This document shows positions 1-12,200 of a stretch of DNA of 64,000 bases, piece by piece. Source of the DNA: Clusia tigrina (lineage: Eukaryota; Arthropoda; Insecta; Diptera; Clusiidae); NCBI GenBank assembly GCA_920105625.2, contig OV050032.1, positions 73,079,879 to 73,143,878 on the forward strand. The letters are read 5' to 3'. The translations under genes and the position numbers were made by a program. The notes beneath the pieces are model-generated. The model was given only the letters and a program-made list of their open reading frames with translations. It made no database searches and was not told the origin of the DNA. The stretch's first letter is position 1. The number at the start of each line of letters is the position of its first letter.

Positions 1-3000
1 TTCTAGGTTTTATGACGCTCCAGTAAAAAGTTACAAGCATTTGTATGTTGCAAACTTTGATAGGTGTAGGATGCACCGTAAATAAGTTAGGGCCATTTGA
101 AGTTTTATCAGTGTTTGATTTGGGACGCAAGGGTAGCATAGCTTTGAGCGATAACTTAAATTGACAAGAGGCTCGAGTACTTTATTGTTACAAAATTTCA
201 AGATTTTATGACGCTCCAGTAAAAAGTTACAAGCATTTGTATGTTACAAACTTTGATAGGTGTAGGACGTACCGTATAGAAGTTAGGGCCATTTGAAGCT
301 TTATCAGTGGTTGATTTGCGACTCAAGGGTAGCATAGCTCTGAGCGATAGCTTAAATTGACAAGAGGCTCGAAAATTTATTGTTACAAAATTTCAAGGTT
401 TCATGACGCTCCAGTAAAAAGTTACAAGCATTTGTATGTTGCAAACTTTGATAGGTGTAGGACGTACCATATAAAAGTTAGGGCCATTTGAAGTTTAATC
501 ATTGTTTGATTTCGGACTCAAGGGTAGCATAGCTTTGAGCGATAGCTTAAATTGACAAGAGGCTCGAGTACTATATTGTTACAAAATTTCAAGGTTTTTT
601 GACGCTCCAGTAAAAAGTTACAAGCATTTGTATGTTGAAAACTTTGATAGGTGTAGGACGTACCGTATAGAAGTTAGGGCCATTTGAAGTCTTATCAGTG
701 TTTGATTTGGGACTCAAGGGTAGCATAGCTTTGAGCGATAGCTTAAATTGACAAGAGGCTCGAGTACTTTATTTTTACAAAAATTCAAGGTTTTATGACG
801 CTCCAGGAAAATGTTACAAGCATTTTTGTCTTGCAAACTTTGGTAGGTATTGGATGCACCGTATAGAAGTTAGGGCCATTTGAAGTTTTATCAGTGTTTG
901 ATTTGGGACTTAAGGGCAGCTTAGCTTTGAGCGATAGCTTAAATTGAAAAGAGGCTCGAGTACTTAATTGTTACAAAATTTCTAGGTTTTATGACGCTCC
1001 AGTAAAAAGTTACAAGCATTTGTATGTTGCAAACTTTGATAGGTGTAGGATGCACCGTAAAGAAGTTAGGGCCGTTTGAAGTTTTATCAGTGTTTGATTT
1101 GGGACTCAAGGGTAGCATAGCTTTGAGCGATAACTTAAATTGACAAGAGGCTCGAGTACTTTATTGTTACAAAATTTCAAGATTTTATGACGCTCCAGTA
1201 AAAAGTTACAAGCATTTGTATGTTACAAACTTTGATAGGTGTAGGACGTACCGTATAGAAGTTAGGGCCATTTGAAGCTTTATCAGTGGTTGATTTGGGA
1301 CTCAAGGGTAGCATAGCTTTGAGCGATAACTTAAATTGACAAGAGGCTCGAGTACTTTATTCTTACAAAATTTCAAGATTTTATGACGCTCCAGTAAAAA
1401 GTTACAAGCATTTAAATGTTGCATACTTTGATAGGTGTAGGACGTACTGTATAGAAGTTAGAGCCATTTGAAGTTTTATCAGTGTTTGATTTGGGACTCA
1501 AGGGTAGCATAGCTTTGAGCGATTGCTAAAATTGACAAGAGGCTCGAGTACTTATTGTTACAAAATTTCAAGGTTTTATGACGCTCCAGTAAAAAGTTAC
1601 AAGCATTTGTATGTTGCAAACTTAGATAGGTGTAGGACGTACCGTATAGAAGTTAGGGCCATTTGAAGTTTTATCAGTGGTGGATTTGGGACTCAAGGGT
1701 AGGATAGCTTTGAGTGATAGCTTAAATTGACAAGAGGCTCGAGTACTTTATTGTTACAAAATTTCAAGGTTTTATGACGCTCCAGTAAAAAGTTACAAGC
1801 ATTTGTGTGTTGCAAACTTTGATAGGTGTAGGACGCACCGTATAGAAGTTAGGGCCATTTGAAGTCTTATCAGTGTTTGATTTGGGACTCAAGGGTAGCA
1901 TAGCTTTGAGCGATAGCTTAAATTGACAAGAGGCTCGAGTACTTTATTGTTACACAATTTCAAGGTTTTATGACGCTCCAGTAAAAAGTTACAAGCATTT
2001 GTATGTTGCAAACTTTGATAGGTGTAGGACGTACCGTATAGAAGTTAGGGCCATTTGAAGTTTTTTTCAGTGTTTGATTTGGGACTCAAGGGTAGCATAG
2101 CTTTGAGTGATACCTTAAATTGACAAGAGGCTCGAGTACTTTATTGTTACAAAATTTCAAGGTTTTATGACGATCTAGTAAAAAGTTACAAGCATTTGTA
2201 TGTTGCAAACTTTGATAGGTGTAGGACGTACCGTATAGAAGTTAGGGCCATTTGATGTATAATCAGTGTTTCATTTGGGACTCAAGGGTAGCATAGCTTT
2301 GAGCGATAGCTTAAATTGACAAGAGGCTCGAGTACTATATTGTTACAAAATTTCAAGGTTTTATGACGCTCCAGTAAAAAGTTACAAGCATTTGTATGTT
2401 GCAAACTTTGATAGGTGTAGGACGTACCGTATAGAAGTTAGGGCCATTTGAAGTCTTATCAGTGTTTGATTTGGGACTCAAGGGTAGCATAGCTTTGAGC
2501 GATAGCTTAAAGTGACAAGAAGCTCGAGTACTTTATTGTTTCAAAATTTCAAGGTTTTATGACGCTCCAGTAAAAAGTTACAAGCATTTGTATGTTGCAA
2601 ACCTTGATAGGTGTAGGACGTACCGTATAGTAGTTAGGGCCATTTGAAGTTTTATCTGTGTTTGATTTGGGACTCAAGGGTAGCAAAGCTTTGAGCGATA
2701 ACTTAAATTGACAAGAGAATCGAGTACTTTATTGTTACAAAATTACAAGGTTTTATGACGCTCCAGTAAAAAGTGACAAGCATTTGTATATTGCAAACTT
2801 TGGTAGGTGTAGGACGTACCGTATAGAAGTTAGGGCCTTTTGAAGTTTTATCAGTGTTTGATTTGGGACTCAAGGGTAGCATAGCTTTGAACGATAGCTT
2901 AAATTGACAAGAAGCTCGAGTACTTTATTGTTACAAAATTTTAAGGTTTTATGACGGTCCAGTAAAAAGTTACAAGCATTTGTATGTTGCAAACTTTGAT

Positions 3001-4403
3001 AGGTGTAGGACGTACCGTATAGAAGTTAGGGCCATTTGATGTTTTATCAGTGTTACATTTGGGACTCAAGGGTAGCATAGCTTTGAGCGATAACTTAAAT
3101 TGACAAGAGGCTCGAGTACTTTATTGTTACAAAATTTCAAGATTTTATGACGCTCCAGTAAAAAGTTACAAGCATTTAAATGTTGCTTACTTTGATAGGT
3201 GTAGGACGTACTGAATAGAAGTTAGAGCCATTTGAAGTTTTATCAGTGTTTGATTTGGGACTCAAGGGTAGCATAGCTTTGAGCGATTGCTAAAATTGAC
3301 AAGAGGCTCGAGTACTTATTGTTACAAAATTTCAAGGTTTTATGACGCTCCAGTAAAAAGTTACAAGCATTTGTATGTTGCAAACTTAGATAGGTGTAGG
3401 ACGTACCGTATAGAAGTTAGGGCCATTTGAAGTTTTATCAGTGGTGGATTTGGGACTCAAGGGTAGCATAGCTTTGAGCGATAGCTTAAATTGACAAGAG
3501 GCTCGAGTACTTTATTGTTACAAAATTTAAAGGTTTTATGACGCTCCAGTAAAAAGTTACAAGCATTTGAATGTTGCAAACTTTGATAGGTGTAGGACGC
3601 ACCGTATAGAAGTTAGGGCCATTTGAAGTCTTATCAGTGTTTGATTTGGGACTCAAGGGTAGCATAGCTTTGAGCGATAGCTTAAATTGACAAGAGGCTC
3701 GAGTACTTTATTGTTACAAAATTTCAAGGGTTTATGACGTTCCAGTAAAAAGTTTCAAGCATTTCTGTGTTGCAAACTTTGATAGGTGTAGGACGTACCG
3801 TATAGAAGTTAGGGCCATTTGATATTTTATCAGTGTTTGATTTGGGACTCAAGGGTAGCATAGCTTTGAACGATAGCTTAAATTGACAAGAAGCTCGAGT
3901 ACTTTATTGTTACAAAATTTTAAGGTTTTATGACGGTCCAGTAAAAAGTTACAAGCATTTGTATGTTGCAAACTTTGATAGGTGTAGGACGTACCGTATA
4001 GAAGTTAGGGCCATTTGATGTTTTATCAGTGTTACATTTGGGACTCAAGGGTAGCATAGCTTTGAGCGGTAACTTAAATTGACAAGAGGCTCGAGTACTT
4101 TATTGTTACAAAATTTCAAGATTTTATGACGCTCCAGTAAAAAGTTACAAGCATTTAAATGTTGCATACTTTGATAGGTGTAGGACGTACTGTATAGAAG
4201 TTAGAGCCATTTGAAGTTTTATCAGTGTTTGATTTGGGACTCAAGGGTAGCATAGCTTTGAGCGATTGCTAAAATTGACAAGAGGCTCGAGTACTTATTG
4301 TTACAAAATTTCAAGGTTTTTATGACGCTCCAGTAAAAAGTTACAAGCATTTGTATGTTGCAAACTTAGATAGGTGTAGGACGTACCGTATAGAAGCTAG
4401 GGC
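1..4403. repeat. 196-bp satellite array, block 1 (diverged monomers)
   Basis: Tandem head-to-tail monomers of about 196 bp. The landmark atgacgctcc recurs at 12, 208 and 403, and so on through the block. Each monomer also carries recognisable landmarks such as gttagggccattt, tagcatagctttgagcg and ggctcgagtac. Monomers differ by scattered substitutions. Two longer periods are visible. Five monomers (979 bp) separate the variant tctagg at 2 and 981, and also the variant tttaaatg at 3175 and 4154. Nine monomers (1,764 bp) separate tttaaatg at 1411 and 3175. No open reading frame spans a monomer boundary for long because 196 is not a multiple of three. I do not recognise the satellite family. A centromeric or heterochromatic role is possible but is inference only. 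Confidence 0.95.
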
Positions 4404-4603
4404 NNNNNNNNNNNNNNNNNNNNNNNNNNNNNNNNNNNNNNNNNNNNNNNNNNNNNNNNNNNNNNNNNNNNNNNNNNNNNNNNNNNNNNNNNNNNNNNNN
4501 NNNNNNNNNNNNNNNNNNNNNNNNNNNNNNNNNNNNNNNNNNNNNNNNNNNNNNNNNNNNNNNNNNNNNNNNNNNNNNNNNNNNNNNNNNNNNNNNNNNN
4601 NNN
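4404..4603. other. Assembly gap (200 N)
   Basis: An uninterrupted run of 200 N inside the satellite. The base before the gap lies about 82 nt past the monomer landmark, and the sequence after it resumes five bases before the next landmark. A phase-preserving gap would therefore be about 109 or 305 nt. The length of 200 is thus probably an arbitrary placeholder, and the number of missing monomers is unknown. Confidence 0.97.
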
Positions 4604-7600
4604 GTTTTATGACGCTCCAGTAAAAAGTTACAAGCATTTGTATGTTGCAAACTTTGATAGGTGTAGGACGTACCGTATAGTAGTTAGGGCCATTTGAAGT
4701 TTTATCTGTGTTTGATTTGGGACTCAAGGGTAGCAAAGCTTTGAGCGATAACTTAAATTGACAAGAGAATCGAGTACTTTATTGTTACAAAATTACAAGG
4801 TTTTATGACGCTCCAGTAAAAAGTGACAAGCATTTGTATATTGCAAACTTTGGTAGGTGTAGGACGTACCGTATAGAAGTTAGGGCCTTTTGAAGTTTTA
4901 TCAGTGTTTGATTTGGGACTCAAGGGTAGCATAGCTTTGAACGATAGCTTAAATTGACAAGAGGCTCGAGTACTTTATTGTTACAAAATTTCAAGATTTT
5001 ATGACGCTCCAGTAAAATGTTACAAGCATTTAAATGTTGCTTACTTTGATAGGTGTAGGACGTACTGAATAGAAGTTAGAGCCATTTGAAGTTTTATCAG
5101 TGTTTGATTTGGGACTCAAGGGTAGCATAGCTTTGAGCGATTGCTAAAATTGACAAGAGGCTCGAGTACTTATTGTTACAAAATTTCAAGGTTTTATGAC
5201 GCTCCAGTAAAAAGTTACAAGCATTTGTATGTTGCAAACTTAGATAGGTGTAGGACGTACCGTATAGAAGTTAGGGCCATTTGAAGTTTTATCAGTGGTG
5301 GATTTGGGACTCAAGGGTAGCATAGCTTTGAGCGATAGCTTAAATTGACAAGAGGCTCGAGTACTTTATTGTTACAAAATTTCAAGGTTTTATGACGCTC
5401 CAGTAAAAAGTTACAAGCATTTGTATGTTGCAAACTTTGATAGGTGTAGGACGCACCGTATAGAAGTTAGGGCCATTTGAAGTCTTATCAGTGTTTGATT
5501 TGGGACTCAAGGGTAGCATAGCTTTGCGCGATAGCTTAAATTGACAAGAGGCTCGAGTACTTTATTGTTACAAAATTTCAAGGTTTTATGACGTTCCAGT
5601 AAAAAGTTTCAAGCATTTCTGTGTTGCAAACTTTGATAGGTGTAGGACGTACCGTATAGAAGTTAGGGCCATTTGATATTTTATCAGTGTTTGATTTGGT
5701 ACTCAAGGGTAGCATAGCTTTGAGCGATAGCTTAAATTGACAAGAGGCTCGAGTACTATATTGTTACACAATTACAAGGTTTTATGACGCTCCAGTAAAA
5801 AGTTACAAGCATTTGTATGTTGCAAACTTTGATAGGTGTAGGACGTACCATATAGAAGTTAGGGCCATTTGATGTTTTTATCAGTGTTTGATTTGGGACT
5901 CAAGGGTAGCATAGCTTTGAGTGATACCTTAAATTGACAAGAGGCTCGAGTACTTTATTGTTACAAAATTTCAAGGTTTTATGACGATCCAGTAAAAAGT
6001 TACAAGCATTTGTATGTTGCAAACTTTGATAGGTGTAGGACGTACCGTATAGAAGTTAGGGCCATTTGATGTTTTATCAGTGTTTCATTTGGGACTCAAG
6101 TGTAGCATAGCTTTGAGCGATAGCTTAAATTGACAAGAGGCACGAGTACTATATTATTACAAAATTTCAAGATTTTATGACGCTACAGTAAAAAGTTACG
6201 AGCATTTGTATGTTGCAAACTTTGATAGGTGTAGGACGTACCGTATAGTAGTTAGGGCCATTTGAAGTTTTATCTGTGTTTGATTTGGGACTCAAGGGTA
6301 GCAAAGCTTTGAGCGATAACTTGATAAGAGGCTGGAGTACTTTATTGTTACAAAATTTCAAGGTTTTATGACGGTCCAGTAAAAAGTTACAAGCATTTGT
6401 ATGTTGCAAACTTTGATAGGTGTAGGACGTACCGTATAGAAGTTAGGGCCGTTTGATGTTTTATCAGTGTTTCATTTGGGACTCAAGTGTAGCATAGCTT
6501 TGAGCGATAACTTAAATTGACAAGAGGCTCGAGTACTTTATTGTTACAAAATTTCAAGGTTTTATGACGCTCCAGTAAAAAGTTACAAGCATTTAAATGT
6601 TGCATACTTTGATAGGTGTAGGACGTACCGTATAGAAGTTAGAGCCATTTGAAGTTTTATCAGTGTTTGATTTAGGACTCAAGGGTAGCATAGCTTTGAG
6701 CGATAGCTAAAATTGACAAGAGCCTCGAGTACTTATTGTTACAAAATTTCAAGGTTTTATGACGCTCCAGTAAAAAGTTACAAGCATTTGTATGTTACAA
6801 ACATTGATAGGTGTAGGACGTATCGTATAGAAGTTAGGGCCATTTGAAGTTTTATCAGTGTTTGATTTGGGACTCAAGGGTAGTATAGCTTTGAGCGATA
6901 GCTTAAATTGACAAGAGCCTTTATTGTTACAAAATTTCAAGGTTTTATGACGCTCCAGTAAAAAGTTACAAGCATTTGTATGTTGCAAACTTTGATAGGT
7001 GTAGGACGTACCGTATAGAAGTTAGGGCCATTTGAAGTTTTATCAGTGGTGGATTTGGGACTCAAGGGTAGCATAGCTTTGAGCGATAGCTTAAATTGAC
7101 AAGAGGCTCGAGTACTTTATTGTTACAAAATTTCAAGGTTTTATGACGCTCCAGTAAAAAGTTACAAGCATTTATATATTGCAAACTTTGATAGGTGTAG
7201 GACGTACCGTATAGAAATTAGGGCCATTTGAAGCTTTATCAGTGGTTTATTTGCGACTCAAGGGTAGCATAGCTTTGAGCGATAGCTTAAATTGACAAGA
7301 GGCTCGAAAATTTATTGTTACAAAATTTCAATGTTTCATGACGCTCCAGTAAAAAGTTACAAGCATTTGTATGTTGCAAACTTTAGTAGGTGTAGGTCGT
7401 ACCGTATAGAAGTTAGGGCCATTTGAAGTTTTATTGGTGTTTGATTTGGGACTCAAGGGTAGCATAGCTTTGAGCGATAGCTTAAATTGACAAGAGGCTC
7501 GAGTACTTTATTGTTACAAAATTTCAAGGTTTTATGACGCTCCAGTAAAAAGTTACCAGCATTTGTATGTTGCAAACTTTGATAGGTGTGGGACGTACCG

Positions 7601-9270
7601 TATGGAAGTAAGGGCCATTTGAAGTTTTATCAGTGTTTGATTTGGGACTCAAGGGTAGCATAGCTTTGAGCGATAGCTTAAATTGACAAGAGGCTCGAGT
7701 ACTTTATTGTTAAAAAAATGTCAATGTTTTATGACGGTCCAGTAAAAAGTTACAAGCATTTGTATGTTGTAAATTTTGATAGGTGTAGGACGTACCGTAT
7801 AGAAGTTATGGCCATTTGATATTTTATCAGTGTTTCATTTGGGACTCAAGGGTAGCATAGGTTTGAGCGATAGCTTAAATTGACAAGAGGCTCGAGTACT
7901 ATATTGTTACATAATTTCAAGGTTTTATGACGCTCCAGTAAAAAGTTACAAGCATTTGTATGTTGCAAACTTTGATAGGTGTAGGACGTACCGTATAGAA
8001 GTTAAGGCCATTTGAAGTCTTATCAGTGTTTGATTTGGGACTCAAGGGTAGCATAGCTTTGAGCGATAGCTTAAATTGACAAGAGGCTGCAGTACTTTAT
8101 TGTTACAAAATTTCAAGCTTTTATGACGCTCCAGTAAAAAGTTACAAGCATTTGTATGTTGCAAACTTTGATAGGTGTAGGACGTACCGTATAGAAGTTA
8201 GGGCCATTTGAAGTTTTATCAGTGTTTGATTTTGGACTCAAGGGTAGCATAGCTTTGAGCGATAGCTGAAATTGACAAGAGGCTCGAGTACTATATTGTT
8301 ACAAAATTTCAATGTTTTATGACGCTCCAGTAAAAAGTTACAAGCATTTGTATGTTGTAAACTTTGATAGGTGTAGGACGTACCGTATAGAAGTTAGGGC
8401 CATTTGAAGTTTTATCAGTGTTTGATTTGGGACTCAAGGGTAGCATAGCTTTGAGTGATACCTTAAATTGACAAGAGGCTCGAGTACTTTATTGTTACAA
8501 AATTTCAAGGTTTTATGACGATCCAGTAAAAAGTTACAAGCATTTGTATGTTGCAAACTTTGTAGGTGTAGGACGTACCGTATAGAAGTTAGGGCCATTT
8601 GATGTTTTATCAGTGTTTGATTTGGGAATCAAGGGTAGCATAGCTTTGAGCGAAAGCTTAAATTGACAAGAGGCTCGAGTACTATATTGTTACAAAATTT
8701 CAAGGTTTTATGACGCTCCAGTAAAAAGTTACAAGCATTTGTATGTTGTAAACTTTGATAGGTGTAGGACGTACCGTATAGAAGTTAGGGCCATTTGAAG
8801 TTTTATCAGTGTTTGAATTGGGGACTCAAGGGTAGCATAGCTTTGAGTGATACCTTAAATTGACAAGAGGCTCGAGTACTTTATTGTTACAAAATTTCAA
8901 GGTTTTATGACGCTCCAGTAAAAAGTTACAAGCATTTGTATGTTGCAAACTTTGATAGGTGTAGGACGTACCGTATAGAAGTTAGGGCCATTTGAAGTTT
9001 TATCAGTGGTGGATTTGGGTATCAAAGGGTAGCATAGCTTTGAGTGATAGCTTAATTTGACGAGAGGCTCGAGTACTTTATTGTTACAAAATTTCAAGGT
9101 TTTATGACGCTCCAGTAAAAAGTTACAAGCATTTGTATGTTTGCAAACTTTGATAGGTGTAGGACGTACCGTATAGAAGTTAGGGCCATTTGAAGTTTTA
9201 TCAGTGTTTCATTTGGGACTCAAGGCTAGCATAGCTTTGAGCGATAGCTTAAATTGACAAGAGGCTCGAG
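4604..9270. repeat. 196-bp satellite array, block 2
   Basis: Continuation of the same satellite after the gap. Monomers are diverged and several carry small deletions. At 6321 the usual sequence is shortened to give ttgataagag. Near 6916 the cgagtac segment is missing between gagcc and tttattg. The segment around 5590-6409 is matched by 63201-64000 in the right flank (offset 57,611), including the ttgataagag deletion at 63932. No gene is visible. Minus-strand frames of 64-80 codons here are repeats of one another and follow monomer phase. Confidence 0.93.
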
Positions 9271-12200
9271 TACTATATTGTTACAAAATTTCAAGATTTT
9301 ATGACGCTCCAGTAAAAAGTTACAAGCATTTGTATGTTGCAAACTTTGATAGGTTTAGGACGTACCGTATAGAAGTTAGGGCCATTTGATGTTTTATCAG
9401 TGTTTCATTTGGGACTCAAGGGTAGCATAGCTTTGAGCAATAGCTTAAATTGACAAGAGGCTCGAGTACTTTATTGTTACAAAGTTTCAAGGTTTTATGA
9501 CGCTCCAGTAAAAAGTTACAAGCATTTGTATGTTGCAAACTTTGATAGGTGTAGGACGCACCGTATAGAAGTTAGGGCCAGTTGAAATTTTATCAGTGTT
9601 TGATTTGGGACTCAAGGGCAGCATAGCTTTGAGCGATAACTTAAATTGACAAGAGGCTCGAGTACTTTATTGTTACAAAATTTCAAGGTTTTATGACGCT
9701 CCAGTAAAAAGTTACAAGCATTTGTATGTTGCAAACTTTGATAGGTGTAGGACGTACCATATAGAAGTTAGGGCCATTTGAAGCTTTATCAGTGGTTGAT
9801 TTGCGACTCAAGGGTAGCATGGCTTTGAGCGATAGCTTAAATTGACAAGAGGCTCGAAATTTTATTGTTACAAAATTTCAAGGTTTCATGACGCTCCTGT
9901 AAAAAGTTACAAGCATTTGTATGTTGCAAACTTTGATAGGTGTAGGACGTACCGTATAGAAGTTAGGGCCATTTGAAGTTTTATCAGTGTTTGATTTGGG
10001 ACTCAAGGGTAGCATAGCTTTGAGCGATAGCTTAAATTGACAAGACGCTCGAGTACTTTATTGTTACAAAATTTCAAGGTTTTATGACGCTCCAGTAAAA
10101 AGTTACAAGCATTTGTATGTTACAAACTTTGATAGGTGTAGGACGTACCGTATAGAAGTTAGGGCCATTTGAAGTTTTATCAGTGTTTGATTTGGGACTC
10201 AAGGGTAGCATAGCTTTGAGCGATAGCTTAAATTGACAAGAGGCTCGAGTACTTTATTGTTAAAAAAATTTCAAGGTTTTATGACGGTCCAGTAAAAAGT
10301 TACAAGCATTTGTATGTTGTAAACTTTGATAGGTGTAGGACGTACCGTATAGAAGTTAGGGCCATTTGATATTTTATCACTGTTTCATTTAGGACTCAAG
10401 GGTAGCATAGCTTTGAGCGATAGTTTAAATTGACAAGAGGCTCGAGTACTTTATTGTTTCAAAATTTCAAGGTTTTATGACGCTCCAGTAAAAAGTTACA
10501 AGCATTTGTATGTTGCAAACTTTGATAGGTGTAGGACAAACCGTATAGAAGTTAGGGCCATTTGAAGTTTTATCTGTGTTTGATTTGGGACTCAAGGGTA
10601 GCAAAGCTTTGAGCGATAACTTAAATTGACAAGAGGCTCGAGTACTTTATTGTTACAAAATTTCAAGGTTTTATGACGCTCCAGTAAAAAGTTACAAGCA
10701 TTTGTATATTGCAAACTTTGATAGGTGTAGGACGTACCGTATAGAAGTTAGGGCCTTTTGAAGTTTTATCAGTGCTTGATTTGGGACTCAAGGGTACCAT
10801 AGCTTTGAGCGATAGCTTAAATTGACAAGAGGCTCGAGTACTTTATTGTTACATAATTTCAAGGTTTTATGACGGTCCAGTAAAAAGTTACAAGCATTTG
10901 TATGTTGCAAACTTTGATAGGTGTAGGACGTACCGTATAGCAGTTAGGACCATTTGATGTTTTATCAGTGTTTCATTTGGGACTCCAGGGTAGCATAGCT
11001 TTGAGCGATAACTTAAATTGACAAGAGGCTCGAGTACTTTATTGTTACAAAATTTCAAGGTTTTATGACGCTCCAGTAAAAAGTTACAAGCATTTAAATG
11101 TTGCATACTTTGATAGGTGTAGGACGTACCGTATAGAAGTTAGAGCCATTTGAAGTTTTATCAGTGTTTGATTTGGGACTCAAGAGTAGCATAGCTTTGA
11201 GCGGTAGCTAAAATTGACAAGAGGCTCGAGTACTTTATTGTTACAAAGTTTCAAGGCTTTATGACGCTCCAGTAAAAAGTTACAAGCATTTGCATGTTGC
11301 AAACTTTGATAGGTGTAGGACGCACCGTATAGAAGTTAGGGCCAGTTGAAATTTTATCAGTGTTTGATTTGGGACTCAAGGGCAGCATAGCTTTGAGCGA
11401 TAACTTAAATTGACAAGAGGCTCGAGTACTTTATTGTTACAAAATTTCAAGTTTTTATGACGCTCCAGTAAAAAGTTACAAGCATTTGTATGTTGCAAAC
11501 TTTGATAGGTGTAGGACGTACCATATAGAAGTTAGGGCCATTTGAAGCTTTATCAGTGGTTGATTTGCGACTCAAGGGTAGCATGGCTTTGAGCGATAGC
11601 TTAAATTGACAAGAGGCTCGAAATTTTATTGTTACAAAATTTCAAGGTTTCATGACGCTCCTGTAAAAAGTTACAAGCATTTGTATGTTGCAAACTTTGA
11701 TAGGTGTAGGACGTACTGTATAGAAGTTAGGGCCATTTGAAGTTTTATCAGTGTTTGATTTGGGACTCAAGGGTAGCATAGCTTTGAGCGATAGCTTAAA
11801 TTGACAAGACGCTCGAGTACTTTATTGTTACAAAATTTCAAGGTTTTATGACGCTCCAGTAAAAAGTTACAAGCATTTGTATGTTACAAACTTTGATAGG
11901 TGTAGGACGTACCGTATAGACGTTAGGGCCATTTGAAGTTTTATCAGTGTTTGATTTGGGACTCAAGGGTAGCATAGCTTTGAGCGATAGCTTAAATTGA
12001 CAAGAGGCTCGAGTACTTTATTGTTAAAAAATTTCAGGGTTTTATGACGGTCCAGTAAAAAGTTACAAGCATTTGTATGTTGTAAACTTTGATAGGTGTA
12101 GGACGTACCGTATAGAAGTTAGGGCCATTTGATATTTTATCACTGTTTCATTTGGTACTCAAGGGTAGCATAGCTTTGAGCGATATCTTAAATTGACAAG

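Noticed and set aside
120..185. tRNA-derived origin of the satellite
   Set aside because: The D-arm-like pairing AGCT/AGCT is short, no anticodon or T arm pairs properly, and no acceptor stem was found.
10888..11106. Repeated minus-strand frames of 64-101 codons (for example 10888-11106, 18234-18443, 26339-26644) and plus-strand frames of 61 codons (for example 44833-45018)
   Set aside because: They are the same satellite monomer read in one phase and recur with the repeat. The 196-bp period is not a multiple of three, they have no domain, and they drift with monomer mutations. They are not genes.
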